A DNA stretch of 64,000 nt from Roseovarius mucosus DSM 17069 (GCF_000768555.3 NZ_KN293991.1:124001-188000), one strand, 5' to 3'. Positions 30,126-38,816 are shown, counted from the stretch's first letter. Numbers and translations are program-made. Notes: generated by a model from the letters alone, not told the origin.

Positions 30126-30544
30126 TGCGCTACTGGCTGTTCAAATCCGAACCCTCAACCTGGGGCTGGCAGGACCAGTTGGCCAAGGGTGACGCAGGCG
30201 AAGAATGGGACGGCGTGCGCAACTATCAGGCGCGTAATTTCATGCGCGAGATGGCCTTGGGCGATCGCGGCTTTTTCTACCACTCCCAGAGCGAAAAATC
30301 CGTAGTCGGCACGGTCGAGGTGATCGCCACCGCCCACCCCGACAGCAAATCTGACGATCCGCGTTGGGAATGCGTGGACATCAAGGCGATTGAAACCGCC
30401 AAGACACCCGTGACACTGGAAACCATCAAATGCGATCCGCGTCTGGCCGATATGGTGCTGGTGAAAAATTCCCGCCTCTCGGTGCAGCCGGTCACGGCAG
30501 AGGAATGGCGCGTGATCTGCGGCATGGCGGGGCTCACCGCCTAA
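30125..30544 (+). CDS. EVE-domain protein
   Basis: This 139-residue protein is a stand-alone EVE domain: YWLFKSEPSTWGW at the N-terminus, WDGVRNYQARNFMREM, then FYHSQSEKSVVGTVEV. EVE domains share the PUA-like fold and bind modified bases in DNA or RNA. The ATG overlaps the YciI stop by one base. Linkage to tsaD, a tRNA-modification gene, suggests but does not prove an RNA role. It ends in a 4-base convergent overlap with zapE. Confidence 0.88.
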   Translation: MRYWLFKSEPSTWGWQDQLAKGDAGEEWDGVRNYQARNFMREMALGDRGFFYHSQSEKSVVGTVEVIATAHPDSKSDDPRWECVDIKAIETAKTPVTLETIKCDPRLADMVLVKNSRLSVQPVTAEEWRVICGMAGLTA

Positions 30545-31602
30545 GCCTCTTTCCCCCAGCCCTCGGACTGCATTTCGCGCATCCGGCTGGCGGTGCGCTC
30601 GAACTCGAACGATCCCTCACCTTCGATATAGAGATATTCCGGCACCGCCGCCGCCGAACAAATCAGCCGCACCCGTGCCTCGTAGAGCGCGTCGATCAGC
30701 GTCACAAATCGCTTGGCCTCATTGAAATTGCTGCGCCCCATCTGCGGGATGTTTTCGAGGATCAGCACCCGCGCCGCCTCGGCCAAGGCCAGATAATCCG
30801 CCGGCCCCAGGGGATTGCCGCAGAGGTCATAGAATGTCGCCCGCGCCACACCATTGTGAAACGCCGGAATCTCGACCGCCCGCTTGTTGACGATGATCGT
30901 GTGCGGCCCACCGCGCCCTTGAGTCAAATCCTGCCATATCGTCTCTATTTCGGCCCGACTCTCTGCATTTATGGGGGTGAAATAGCTGGGGCTGCCGGTC
31001 AGACGATCCTGTCGGTAATCGGTCGGGCTGACCATTTCGTGAATGATCATCCGCTCTTTCAAGAGATCGATGAACGGCAGGAAAAGCTGCCGGTTGAGCC
31101 CATTCTTATAGAGATCATCCGGCACCCGGTTCGAGGTGGTGACCACCACGACCCCCGCCGCAAAGAGCGCCTCAAAGAGCCGCCCCACGATCATCGCGTC
31201 GGTGATGTCGGAAATCTGCATCTCGTCAAAGGCCAGAAGCCGCACGGAGTTGGCCACCTCCGCCGCCACAGGGGCCAACGCATCCGCCTCGTTGCGGGCG
31301 CGCGCGGCGTGCAGACCGGCATGGATTTCCTGCATGAACGCATGGAAATGCACCCGCCGATTGGGCACCGCCAGCGTGCTCACAAAGAGATCCATCAGCA
31401 TGGATTTGCCACGCCCGACCCCGCCCCAGATATAGAGGCCCTTGGGCGGCTCGGGCGCACGGCGAAACCAGCCCTTGCGCGGGGCCTCGTCCAGAGCCAG
31501 CCGAATCCGCTCGAATTCCGGCAAGAGCGCCTCTTGCGCCGGATCGGGCGTCAGTTTGCCATCGGCCACAAGGCGGGCATAAAGATCGGGCAGGGTTTCC
31601 AT
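30541..31602 (-). CDS. zapE: Cell division ATPase ZapE (AFG1-like)
   Basis: This 353-residue AAA-type ATPase has Walker A GGVGRGKSM and Walker B LLAFDEMQ, followed by DLYKNGLNRQLFLPFIDLL. This is the pattern of the AFG1/ZapE family. In Escherichia coli ZapE associates with the Z-ring and is needed under stress; the mitochondrial relative helps remove damaged respiratory subunits. The start METLPDLYARL at 31602 is typical. It lies four bases after the proline iminopeptidase gene and is probably cotranscribed. Confidence 0.92.
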   Translation of the reverse strand: METLPDLYARLVADGKLTPDPAQEALLPEFERIRLALDEAPRKGWFRRAPEPPKGLYIWGGVGRGKSMLMDLFVSTLAVPNRRVHFHAFMQEIHAGLHAARARNEADALAPVAAEVANSVRLLAFDEMQISDITDAMIVGRLFEALFAAGVVVVTTSNRVPDDLYKNGLNRQLFLPFIDLLKERMIIHEMVSPTDYRQDRLTGSPSYFTPINAESRAEIETIWQDLTQGRGGPHTIIVNKRAVEIPAFHNGVARATFYDLCGNPLGPADYLALAEAARVLILENIPQMGRSNFNEAKRFVTLIDALYEARVRLICSAAAVPEYLYIEGEGSFEFERTASRMREMQSEGWGKEA

Positions 31603-31606
31603 CGGC

Positions 31607-32584
31607 CTAGCGACTGCCGCGCGCCAGCTTTTGCATGACGCTGACCAATTCGGCGCTGATCCCCGGCTCTGACAGGGCATGGCCCGCCACGGGAATCATC
31701 CGCAGATCGGCCACCGGCCAACGTTCCGCCAGCCGATGCGCCGTCACCGGGGGGCAGATCATGTCATACCGCCCCTGCACGATAGTGCCGGGAATATGGG
31801 CGATCCGGGGCATGTCATCCAGGATCTGACCATCGTGATCCAGAAATCCGCGATGGGTGAAATAGTGATTCTCAAGCCGGGCAAAGGCGCGGGCGTAATC
31901 GGCGGGGCTATCGCCACCCACGCCCGTTGAATGCACCGTCGCCAGCGCATTTTCCCAGGCGGACCATGCCTTGGCATGGCTGACTTCCTCGCTCAGGTTG
32001 CCGGAAAAGAGGCGCCGGTGATAGGCCGCGATCAGGTCATCCCGCTCGTCTTCGGGGATCAACGCGACGAACCGCGCCCAGGTTTCCGGCCAAAAGGCCC
32101 CGGCCCCCCCGCCATAGAACCAGTGCAATTCCGCCTCTGTCATGGTGAAGACACCGCGCAGCACCAGATGCTGCACCGGTGTGGGATGTGCCTGGGCATA
32201 AATCAGCGCAAGCGTCGCCCCCCAACTGCCACCGAACACGATCCAACGCTCGATGCCCAGGGTCCGGCGAATCAGCTCTATGTCGGCCACCAGATGCCAT
32301 GTCGTATTTGCCTCGACGCTGGCATGCGGGCGCGAGCGGCCACAACCGCGCTGATCAAAGAGAATGATCCGATAGACCGCCGGATCGAAATAGCGCCGCA
32401 TCGCCGGGCTGCACCCACCCCCCGGCCCGCCATGCAGCACGATCACCGGCAGGCCATCGGGGCGGCCCGATTGCTCCATATAGACGCTATGCCCGTCGCC
32501 CACATCCAGCATCTGCCGGTCAAACGGCTCGACCGGGGGATGAAGATATTGCACTGCGCTCTTTTGGCCTGAGAATTTGTCCAT
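31607..32584 (-). CDS. pip: Proline iminopeptidase
   Basis: This 325-residue alpha/beta hydrolase has the oxyanion motif HGGPGGG at 51-57, FDQRGCGRS at 76-84, the nucleophile elbow GGSWGATLAL with Ser120, and a late catalytic His in VAGHALSEPG. It releases N-terminal proline from peptides in the cytoplasm. The ATG at 32584 gives the standard MDKFS start; it is divergent from ubiG across 48 bases. A much longer in-frame extension would run through ubiG and is rejected. Confidence 0.94.
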   Translation of the reverse strand: MDKFSGQKSAVQYLHPPVEPFDRQMLDVGDGHSVYMEQSGRPDGLPVIVLHGGPGGGCSPAMRRYFDPAVYRIILFDQRGCGRSRPHASVEANTTWHLVADIELIRRTLGIERWIVFGGSWGATLALIYAQAHPTPVQHLVLRGVFTMTEAELHWFYGGGAGAFWPETWARFVALIPEDERDDLIAAYHRRLFSGNLSEEVSHAKAWSAWENALATVHSTGVGGDSPADYARAFARLENHYFTHRGFLDHDGQILDDMPRIAHIPGTIVQGRYDMICPPVTAHRLAERWPVADLRMIPVAGHALSEPGISAELVSVMQKLARGSR

Positions 32585-32632
32585 GAATGTCCTATATAAG
32601 CCGCGAGACCAAAAGAGCATATGGAGAGCAGA

Positions 32633-33376
32633 ATGCAAGCCGCTCAGAGCACGATTGATCCCACCGAGGTTGCCAAGTTCGAGGCGATGGCAGCGGAATG
32701 GTGGGATCCCAACGGGAAATTCAAGCCCCTGCACATGCTCAACCCCTGTCGGCTGGATTATATCACCGCGCAAATCGCAGCGGAATTCGACCGTGATCTG
32801 CGGGGCACGGCCCCCTTTGCCGGGCTGCGCCTGCTCGATATCGGCTGCGGTGGCGGTCTTTTGAGCGAACCGATGGCGCGTCTGGGCGCGACCGTGGTGG
32901 GCGCCGATGCCGCACCTCGCAACATCCCCGTGGCGCAGGTTCATGCCGCGCAATCCGGCCTCGACATCGACTATCGCCACACCACGGCCGAGGATCTGGC
33001 CGCGGCGGGCGAACAGTTCGACGTCGTGCTCAACATGGAAGTGGTCGAGCATGTGGCTGATCCGCTGACCTATCTCACCGCCTGCCAACAGCTTTTGAAA
33101 CCGGGCGGGCTGCATGTCTGCTCGACCATCAACCGCAACCCCAAGAGCTATGCCATGGCCATCGTGGGCGCGGAATATGTCATGCGTTGGTTGCCCAAGG
33201 GCACGCATGACTGGGCCAAGTTCATCACGCCCGATGAGCTATATGATCTCTTGCGCAACGCCGGGCTGGAACCCGTGGATCGCAAGGGTTTCGTGTTCAA
33301 CCCGATCACCTGGGGCTGGCGCCTGTCGGACCGGGACCTGAGCGTGAATTACGTGACAGCCAGCGTGAAGCGCTGA
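32633..33376 (+). CDS. ubiG: Ubiquinone biosynthesis O-methyltransferase
   Basis: This 247-residue SAM-dependent methyltransferase carries motif I as [14 protein letters not shown], then [11 protein letters not shown], and the substrate segment [17 protein letters not shown] characteristic of UbiG. It performs both O-methylations of ubiquinone synthesis. I chose the ATG at 32633, which has GGAGAG six bases upstream, over the ATG at 32621. A TATATA box at about 32592 may be its -10 element. Confidence 0.95.
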   Translation: MQAAQSTIDPTEVAKFEAMAAEWWDPNGKFKPLHMLNPCRLDYITAQIAAEFDRDLRGTAPFAGLRLLDIGCGGGLLSEPMARLGATVVGADAAPRNIPVAQVHAAQSGLDIDYRHTTAEDLAAAGEQFDVVLNMEVVEHVADPLTYLTACQQLLKPGGLHVCSTINRNPKSYAMAIVGAEYVMRWLPKGTHDWAKFITPDELYDLLRNAGLEPVDRKGFVFNPITWGWRLSDRDLSVNYVTASVKR

Positions 33377-33547
33377 ACGGCGCGGGTTGCTGGGCCGGGG
33401 GCTAGCGAAGCAACGGCCATGGATGCCAGTTAAGTCCGTATGACTTCACGGTGAAGCGCTCCCTCTCGAAATCGCTAGGCCGCGGGACGGCCCAGCGATC
33501 CGCGCGGCGGCGCTACGCGCCTTGTTCCGCGCGGGTAGCAGACGAAT
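33377..33547. other. Intergenic region with two short inverted repeats
   Basis: No gene is supported in these 171 bases between ubiG and the convergent MarR gene. CTTCAC-G-GTGAAG (33444-33456) is a perfect palindrome. A second, TCGCTAGGCC with GGCCCAGCGA (33472-33498), pairs with one mismatch around seven bases. The sequence GTGAAGCGCT at 33451-33460 also occurs at the end of ubiG. There is no T tract, so these are weak terminator candidates at best. Confidence 0.35.
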
Positions 33548-33994
33548 TCACGTCCCCGGCTCCAGCTTGGCCCGCAATTCGCGCAACACCGGCAGGCTGG
33601 CGCGCACGCGGTCTTCGCCCAGATCGCGGATGAGGTCCGACACCATCGGCGTGATCGCCGCCATCGCGGCATCGCGCGCCTGACGGCCCGAGGGGCTGAT
33701 CGCCACCATCTTGCGCCGCGCATCGTCCCAATCGGGGCGGATATGCACATATCCCGCCCATTCCAGCTTGCTCAGCGTATTGGTCATCGCGCCGCGCGTG
33801 ACGTGAAAGCTTTTGGCCAATTGCGCCGGGCTGCGTTCGTCCCCGATCCGCGCCAGATGGTTCAGCACCGAGAAATGCGAGATTTCCATACCTTTTGGCA
33901 AAACCCGTGTCAGGCGGCTGCGGATCAACTGCTCATTCGTCAGAATTTCGCTGAAGAGCGCCACGGCAAGGGAATTGCTGGTCGTATCGGTCAT
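33548..33994 (-). CDS. MarR-family transcriptional regulator
   Basis: This 148-residue protein has the winged helix layout of MarR regulators. The recognition region is SPAQLAKSFHVTRGAMTNTL (about 56-75), and the wing carries the conserved DxRxK-like DWDDARRKMVAIS. MarR dimers bind palindromic operators and release them on binding small phenolic or oxidant ligands. It directly abuts the upstream amidase gene (TGA followed by ATG) and is the last gene of the grxC-amidase-marR operon. Confidence 0.9.
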   Translation of the reverse strand: MTDTTSNSLAVALFSEILTNEQLIRSRLTRVLPKGMEISHFSVLNHLARIGDERSPAQLAKSFHVTRGAMTNTLSKLEWAGYVHIRPDWDDARRKMVAISPSGRQARDAAMAAITPMVSDLIRDLGEDRVRASLPVLRELRAKLEPGT

Positions 33995-34831
33995 TCAGGG
34001 CCCGTCAAACGCTCGGTCATGGCGCAGCGAAGGCACGCGCCTGCGCGCTTGTGCCACCGCATCGGGGTCAAGATCAACCATCACGATGCCCGGTTCGACA
34101 CCGCCATCGGCAAGAACCTCTCCCCATGGTGCCACAACAATACTGTGCCCATGGGTCTGACGGGTGCGGCCCGATGTCGCGGCATGGGTGCCGGTCTGTG
34201 CCGGGGCCAGCACGAAACAGCCGGTCTCGATCGCACGGGCGCGCAACAGCACCTCCCAATGCGCAGCACCCGTGACATAGGAAAACGCCGCTGGCACGGT
34301 CAGGATCGTGGCCCCCGCCTGTGCCAAGGCGCGGTGCAGATGCGGGAAACGCACGTCATAACAGATCGTCATCCCCAGCTTGCCCGGCGGCATATCGGCG
34401 ACAACAGCCCGATCCCCGGGACGAAACCCATCCGATTCGCGATAGGTTTCCTCGGGGCTGACATCCACATCGAACATGTGGATCTTGTCATAGCGCGCGA
34501 CAATGCCGCCATCCGGCCCGATCAGGAACGACCGATTGGCAAAGCGCCCATCCGGATCATCGGTTTTCAGCGCGAGCGACCCGATCAAGAGCCAGACACC
34601 CGCCTCCGCCGCACGCGCACGCAAGCCCGCCAGTGTTGGATCGCTCTCTTCGGGATGCAGCACGGAATTCTGATGCGCGCGGCTGCCCGAAACACAATTC
34701 GTGACCTCCGGGGTCAGGATAAACTCTGCCCCCTGCGCAATCGCCGTGTCCATCATGCCCAGCGTGATCGCCAGATTGGCCTCTGGATCATCGCTGCTGT
34801 TCAGCTGCAAAAGGGCCGCGCGCATCGCCAT
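33995..34831 (-). CDS. Nitrilase-family carbon-nitrogen hydrolase (omega-amidase/Nit1-like)
   Basis: This 278-residue enzyme carries the Glu-Lys-Cys triad: Glu in ILTPEVTN, Lys in YDKIHMFDVDV and Cys in TICYDVRFPHLH. The KIHMFDV stretch is typical of the Nit1/Nit2 branch, which hydrolyses deaminated glutathione or alpha-ketoglutaramate. Being next to glutaredoxin fits a glutathione-repair role, though that is inference. The ATG at 34831 shares one base with the grxC stop (TGATG); a GTG one codon earlier is possible. Confidence 0.88.
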   Translation of the reverse strand: MAMRAALLQLNSSDDPEANLAITLGMMDTAIAQGAEFILTPEVTNCVSGSRAHQNSVLHPEESDPTLAGLRARAAEAGVWLLIGSLALKTDDPDGRFANRSFLIGPDGGIVARYDKIHMFDVDVSPEETYRESDGFRPGDRAVVADMPPGKLGMTICYDVRFPHLHRALAQAGATILTVPAAFSYVTGAAHWEVLLRARAIETGCFVLAPAQTGTHAATSGRTRQTHGHSIVVAPWGEVLADGGVEPGIVMVDLDPDAVAQARRRVPSLRHDRAFDGP

Positions 34832-35088
34832 CACCCGCGCAACAGCGCGTCAAGCTTGCCCGCCTGTTCCAGCGCATAGAGATCATCACAGCCGCCGACA
34901 TGGGTGGTGCCGATAAAGATCTGCGGCACGGTATGGCGGCCATTGGCGCGCTTCATCATCTCGGATTTGCGCGCAGGCTGGGCCAGCACGTTGATTTCCG
35001 AAAAATTGACGCCCTTCTTCTGCAACAGGCGTTTGGCCGAATGGCAAAATCCGCAGAGCGGTGATGTATAGATTTCGACTGGCTTCAT
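34831..35088 (-). CDS. grxC: Glutaredoxin 3
   Basis: This 85-residue thioredoxin-fold protein has the active site CGFC at residues 12-15 in place of the common CPYC, the cis-proline segment TVPQIFI and the glutathione-binding GGCDDLYALE. It reduces protein disulfides and mixed disulfides using glutathione. It is coupled to the amidase gene downstream and follows comF by 32 bases. Confidence 0.94.
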   Translation of the reverse strand: MKPVEIYTSPLCGFCHSAKRLLQKKGVNFSEINVLAQPARKSEMMKRANGRHTVPQIFIGTTHVGGCDDLYALEQAGKLDALLRG

Positions 35089-35120
35089 GATTGGGATCCC
35101 CGGTTCGCACTGGCGCGAAC

Positions 35121-35852
35121 TTAGGCATCCTTGGCGGCGCGCGCCAGTGTCACAACGCTCACATCGCCGCTACCCGCTGAAATACATGCCTGCGCCGCCA
35201 CAGAGAGCGTGGCCCCCGAGGTCATCACATCGTCCACGATCAGAATGGGGCGGCCCGCAATCAATCCCAAATGTCGCGCCGTGACCCGAATCGCATCGGT
35301 CAACATGGCGTGCCGCGCCTCGACGCTCAGACCCTTCAGGCTCTGAGTGCGTTTCGGCCGTGTCAGCAGGTCGGGGCACCAGGGCAAACCCGTCTCGCGC
35401 GCCAGGCCCTGCGCGAGGAGTGCCGATTGATTGAACCGCCGCGACAGCATCCGCCCCCAATGCAGCGGAATGGGCGCAATGAGCGTATCGGGCCGCAACA
35501 GGGTCTGCGCCGCCCGCGCCATCCATTTCGCGGCTGGGCGCACCACATCATGCCGATCGCCATGTTTCAACATAAGCACCAGTTTGCGCCCGTTTTCATG
35601 ATAGCGCATCGCCGCGCGCCCCTGCGCCCAGGGCCGCGCCATGCGCAGACAGTCATCGCAGTGTTCCACCCCGGCATGCACCTCACCGGGCAGGGGCACA
35701 CCACAAGTGTCGCAAACAAGCCCGGAAATGAACGGCGTATCGCGCCAGCACGGGCCACAGAGACCAAAATCGCTATCCACCACCGCGCCACAGAGCGTGC
35801 ACCGCGCCGGATAGACCAGGCGAACCGCCGTTTGAAAAGCCTCTGCCAGCAC
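35121..35852 (-). CDS. comF: ComF-family phosphoribosyltransferase-like protein
   Basis: This 243-residue protein has an N-terminal zinc-ribbon region with four cysteine pairs (Cys18/21, 32/35, 47/50, 65/68) and a C-terminal phosphoribosyltransferase fold with the PRPP loop ILIVDDVMTSGATLS (about 203-217). In naturally transformable bacteria ComF acts in DNA uptake and processing; its biochemical role is unclear. The start is a GTG preceded by AGGAT. Only 14 bases separate it from the divergent methyltransferase gene. Confidence 0.9.
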   Translation of the reverse strand: MLAEAFQTAVRLVYPARCTLCGAVVDSDFGLCGPCWRDTPFISGLVCDTCGVPLPGEVHAGVEHCDDCLRMARPWAQGRAAMRYHENGRKLVLMLKHGDRHDVVRPAAKWMARAAQTLLRPDTLIAPIPLHWGRMLSRRFNQSALLAQGLARETGLPWCPDLLTRPKRTQSLKGLSVEARHAMLTDAIRVTARHLGLIAGRPILIVDDVMTSGATLSVAAQACISAGSGDVSVVTLARAAKDA

Positions 35853-35866
35853 TCTATCCTTGCCCC

Positions 35867-36685
35867 ATGACTCAAACGCCCCTCACCGACCGCGCCGCCC
35901 TCAGTCGCAACCGCCAGCGCGCCCAGCGCGCCCCGGCCCTTTTCCTGCACGAGATCGCCGCCGATGAGGTCGAGGATCGCCTGAGCCTGGTTAACAAATC
36001 CTTTACTGCGCCCGCCGTGGTGACGGGATTTCCGCAATTCTGGCAATCCCGCTTGCCTGAGGCGCGGATCGTGCCGGATGATGAGGTGCTGACGCTGGAG
36101 CCGGGCGCGCATGATCTGGTCGTTCACGCGCTCTGCCTGCATTGGGCCAATGATCCCGTGGGCCAGCTCATTCAGGCGCGGCGTGCGTTGCGCCCCGATG
36201 GCCTGTTGCTGGCGGTGCTCTTTGGTGGCGGCACGCTTCATGAATTGCGCAGCGCGCTGGCGCAGGCCGAGGCAGAGGTGCGCGGCGGCCTCTCGCCCCG
36301 TGTCCTGCCCATGGCCGAGATCCGCGATCTGGGTGGGTTGATGCAGCGCGCGGGCCTCACCCTGCCGGTGGCCGACACAATGCCGCTCCGCACCAGCTAT
36401 GCCGATCCTCTGGCCCTCATGCGCGACCTGCGCGCCATGGGCGAATCCAACGCCATGACGGCACGCCCCCGCACTCTGACCCGGCCGCGTATGCTCCGCC
36501 GCGCCTGCGACATATATGCACAAGCCTTTGGCACCAACGACGGGCGCATCCCCGCCACGTTCGAGATGATCTTCCTCACCGGCTGGTCCCCCGACGCCAG
36601 CCAGCCCCAGCCGCTGCGCCCCGGATCAGCCAGCGCGCGGCTCGCCGATGCGCTTGGGGCGGTGGAAAACCCGCTCAAAGATTGA
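35867..36685 (+). CDS. Methyltransferase-fold protein (NDUFAF5/BioC-like), motif I degenerate
   Basis: This 272-residue protein follows the class I methyltransferase layout of BioC and NDUFAF5 from about residue 80 on: HDLVVHALCLHWANDP (post-II), then ALRPDGLLLAVLFGG. The glycine-rich SAM-binding motif I expected near residues 45-60 is absent and replaced by KSFTAPAVVTGFPQFWQS. It may not bind SAM in the standard way. In eukaryotes NDUFAF5 modifies complex I. The gene is divergent from comF with 14 bases between starts and lies 59 bases before hemH. Confidence 0.75.
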   Translation: MTQTPLTDRAALSRNRQRAQRAPALFLHEIAADEVEDRLSLVNKSFTAPAVVTGFPQFWQSRLPEARIVPDDEVLTLEPGAHDLVVHALCLHWANDPVGQLIQARRALRPDGLLLAVLFGGGTLHELRSALAQAEAEVRGGLSPRVLPMAEIRDLGGLMQRAGLTLPVADTMPLRTSYADPLALMRDLRAMGESNAMTARPRTLTRPRMLRRACDIYAQAFGTNDGRIPATFEMIFLTGWSPDASQPQPLRPGSASARLADALGAVENPLKD

Positions 36686-36744
36686 CCTTTCGGGCACAGC
36701 CTATATGTCACCCCTGTCCCGGAACTCACAGGAATGACCAAGCC

Positions 36745-37809
36745 ATGCTTGATGCCAGCCATGATGCCGCCCGCCCAGAACATGCCGCCGCCGATCACCC
36801 CAAGGTGCCGCGCGCGAAAACCGGCGTGCTCTTGGCCAATCTCGGGACGCCGGATCACTACTCCTACTGGCCGATGCGCCGCTATCTCAACGAGTTCCTG
36901 TCGGACCGCCGGGTGATCGACTACAGCCCGTGGAAATGGCAACCGCTCTTGCAGCTCATCATCCTGACCAAGCGGCCCTTTACCAGCGGGCACGCCTATA
37001 AATCCATCTGGAACGAGGAAAAGGGCGAAAGCCCCCTGATGACCATCACCCGAGACCAGACCACCAAAATGGCCGCCGCGATGCAGGAACGCTATGGCGA
37101 TCAGGTCATGGTCGATTTCTGCATGCGCTACGGCAATCCTTCGACCAAATCCAAGGTGCGCCAAATGGTCGAGGCGGGCTGCACCCGCATCCTCTTCTTC
37201 CCGCTCTATCCGCATTACGCCGGGGCCACATCGGCCACCGCGAACGACCAGTTCTTTCGCGCCCTGATGGATGAGACATGGCAGCCCATCGCGCGCGTGG
37301 TCGAACCCTATTTCGAGAACCCGCTCTATATCGAGGCGCTCGCGCAATCGGTCGAGCGCGCCTATGCGAAGGTCGAAAAGCGGCCTGAAATCCTAGTCGT
37401 GTCCTATCACGGGATGCCGAAGCGCTATCTGATGCAGGGTGATCCCTATCACTGCCAGTGCCAGAAAACGACCCGCCTGCTCAAGGAACGGCTGGGCTGG
37501 GCCGATACCGAGATCACCACGACCTTCCAGTCGGTCTTTGGCCCCGAAGAATGGCTCAAGCCCTATACCGTGGACGAGGTCGCGCGCCTGGCCCGAGAAG
37601 ACTGCAAGAAACGTATCGCCGTGATGGCCCCCGCCTTTTCCGCCGATTGCATTGAGACGCTGGAAGAGATCAACGAGGAAATTCGCGAGAGCTTTGAAGA
37701 AGCGGGCGGCGAAGACTTCACCTATATCCCCTGCCTCAACGACGACGACGCGCATATCACGGCGCTGTCCTCCATCGTCGAAAACAACCTCAAGGGTTGG
37801 CTCGACTGA
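36745..37809 (+). CDS. hemH: Ferrochelatase
   Basis: This 354-residue enzyme inserts Fe2+ into protoporphyrin IX, the last step of protohaem synthesis. It has TGVLLANLGTPD at the N-terminus, FFPLYPHYAGATSATAND, the catalytic-histidine segment VVSYHGMPKRYLMQGDPYH and the acidic APAFSADCIETLEEI. The ATG at 36745 gives the common start; upstream in-frame codons would overlap the preceding gene. A strong terminator follows. Confidence 0.97.
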   Translation: MLDASHDAARPEHAAADHPKVPRAKTGVLLANLGTPDHYSYWPMRRYLNEFLSDRRVIDYSPWKWQPLLQLIILTKRPFTSGHAYKSIWNEEKGESPLMTITRDQTTKMAAAMQERYGDQVMVDFCMRYGNPSTKSKVRQMVEAGCTRILFFPLYPHYAGATSATANDQFFRALMDETWQPIARVVEPYFENPLYIEALAQSVERAYAKVEKRPEILVVSYHGMPKRYLMQGDPYHCQCQKTTRLLKERLGWADTEITTTFQSVFGPEEWLKPYTVDEVARLAREDCKKRIAVMAPAFSADCIETLEEINEEIRESFEEAGGEDFTYIPCLNDDDAHITALSSIVENNLKGWLD

Positions 37810-37831
37810 CCCACGCCGAAGCACACACAAA

Positions 37832-37864
37832 AAAAGGCAGTGGTTTCCCACTGCCTTTTCTTTT
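37832..37864. terminator. Bidirectional terminator of hemH and the small exported protein
   Basis: AAAAGGCAGTGG pairs perfectly with CCACTGCCTTTT (12 bases) around TTTC. T-rich sequence follows on the plus side and an A tract precedes it, so it should terminate transcription from both directions. It sits between two convergent genes. Confidence 0.92.
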
Positions 37865-37880
37865 GGTGCCGTTGCCGGGC

Positions 37881-38069
37881 TTAGTCAGCAGCGATAACAG
37901 CTGCGACGATTGCCAGCAGAACCAGCGGAACCCAAACGCCTGCGGCGGACGAGCTTGCGGCGGTTTCTTCAACAACAACCGGTGCCTCGATGACGGGCTC
38001 CGACAGGTTGCCTGCGAAAGCGGTCGAAGCAGCGGCGCTCAGGGCAGCAGCGAGAACGAGTTTCTTCAT
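37881..38069 (-). CDS. Small exported protein with C-terminal membrane helix
   Basis: This 62-residue protein has a clear signal peptide (MKKLVLAAALSAAASTAFA, cleavage before Gly20), a short acidic mature segment rich in Glu and Val, a Ser/Ala linker and a C-terminal hydrophobic helix (about 43-61) ending in Asp. I do not recognise a named family. A perfect GGAGG precedes the ATG at 38069, and a good promoter lies about 100 bases upstream, so it is probably well expressed. It could be a small inner-membrane or envelope factor. Confidence 0.75.
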   Translation of the reverse strand: MKKLVLAAALSAAASTAFAGNLSEPVIEAPVVVEETAASSSAAGVWVPLVLLAIVAAVIAAD

Positions 38070-38170
38070 GATTATCCTCCAGATATTGGCAAGACGCTGC
38101 AAAAGACAACGCCAAGCACCCAAGACTTAACCTCGTAAGATTTTCTAATCAGCAATCCGGAACGAATGCA

Positions 38171-38199
38171 ATTATATCTTGGGTCCTTCGCTCCATAAA
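38171..38199 (-). promoter_or_regulatory. Predicted promoter of the small exported protein
   Basis: On the minus strand TTTATG and a perfect TATAAT are separated by 17 bases. The -10 box lies about 100 bases upstream of the ATG, giving a long leader in an A/T-rich stretch between the L,D-transpeptidase stop and this gene. Confidence 0.5.
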
Positions 38200-38213
38200 T
38201 CGCCAATATTTCG

Positions 38214-38816
38214 TCAAATTAGCAACACCTGCGTGCCAACTTTGGTCAAAGAGAACAATTCCGCGATGTGCTCATTATAGAGCCCCACACAGCCATTCGA
38301 CGACCGCCGCCCGATTTTGCGCGTGTCATGGGTGCCGTGAATCCGGTAATAGGTCCAGCTCAGATAGAGCGCATGGGTGCCCAGCGGGTTATCCGGCCCT
38401 GGCGGCACAAAGGCGGGCCATTCCGGATTGCGCTTGAGCATCGACGGCGTCGGACGCCAGCTTGGCCCCTCAACCTTTTGCACAACCGCGGTGCGCCCAC
38501 GCCGCGTCAGATCCTCGGTCAGCGGCACAGAGGACGGGTAAAGCTTGTACACAGACTGGTCCGCGCTCCAGAAATGCACCGCGCGCGAATCGATATCGAC
38601 CAGAATGGCGCCGTTGTTCAGGTTCGAGAAATACGGGCGCCAATCCAGCATACGGAAACCGGAAATATTGCGCCGCACCGTTTCCTCCAGCGGGCGCTCC
38701 ATCTCGACGGTACCAGCGCCATCCACGCTCTGCGCCAGCGCCGGTGCCCCCATCAACGCCGCAGCGCCAGTCAAGAACATGCGCCGGTTCCAGGAAATCC
38801 GAGAGTCATGGGTCAT
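38214..38816 (-). CDS. L,D-transpeptidase (YkuD), Tat-exported
   Basis: This 200-residue protein has a twin-arginine-like signal (NRRMFLTGAAAL at 10-21, cleavage near ALAQ) and a YkuD domain whose catalytic His160 and Cys176 lie in HGTHDTRKIGRRSSNGCVGLYN-type sequence. Such enzymes form 3-3 peptidoglycan crosslinks or attach proteins to peptidoglycan. It is one of two YkuD proteins within 2 kb. It is divergent from the CAP-domain lipoprotein gene. Confidence 0.92.
   Translation of the reverse strand: MTHDSRISWNRRMFLTGAAALMGAPALAQSVDGAGTVEMERPLEETVRRNISGFRMLDWRPYFSNLNNGAILVDIDSRAVHFWSADQSVYKLYPSSVPLTEDLTRRGRTAVVQKVEGPSWRPTPSMLKRNPEWPAFVPPGPDNPLGTHALYLSWTYYRIHGTHDTRKIGRRSSNGCVGLYNEHIAELFSLTKVGTQVLLI

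Noticed and set aside
31607..33208. N-terminally extended proline iminopeptidase of 533 residues
   Set aside because: The extra part runs antisense through ubiG and has no family similarity; the normal start is at 32584.
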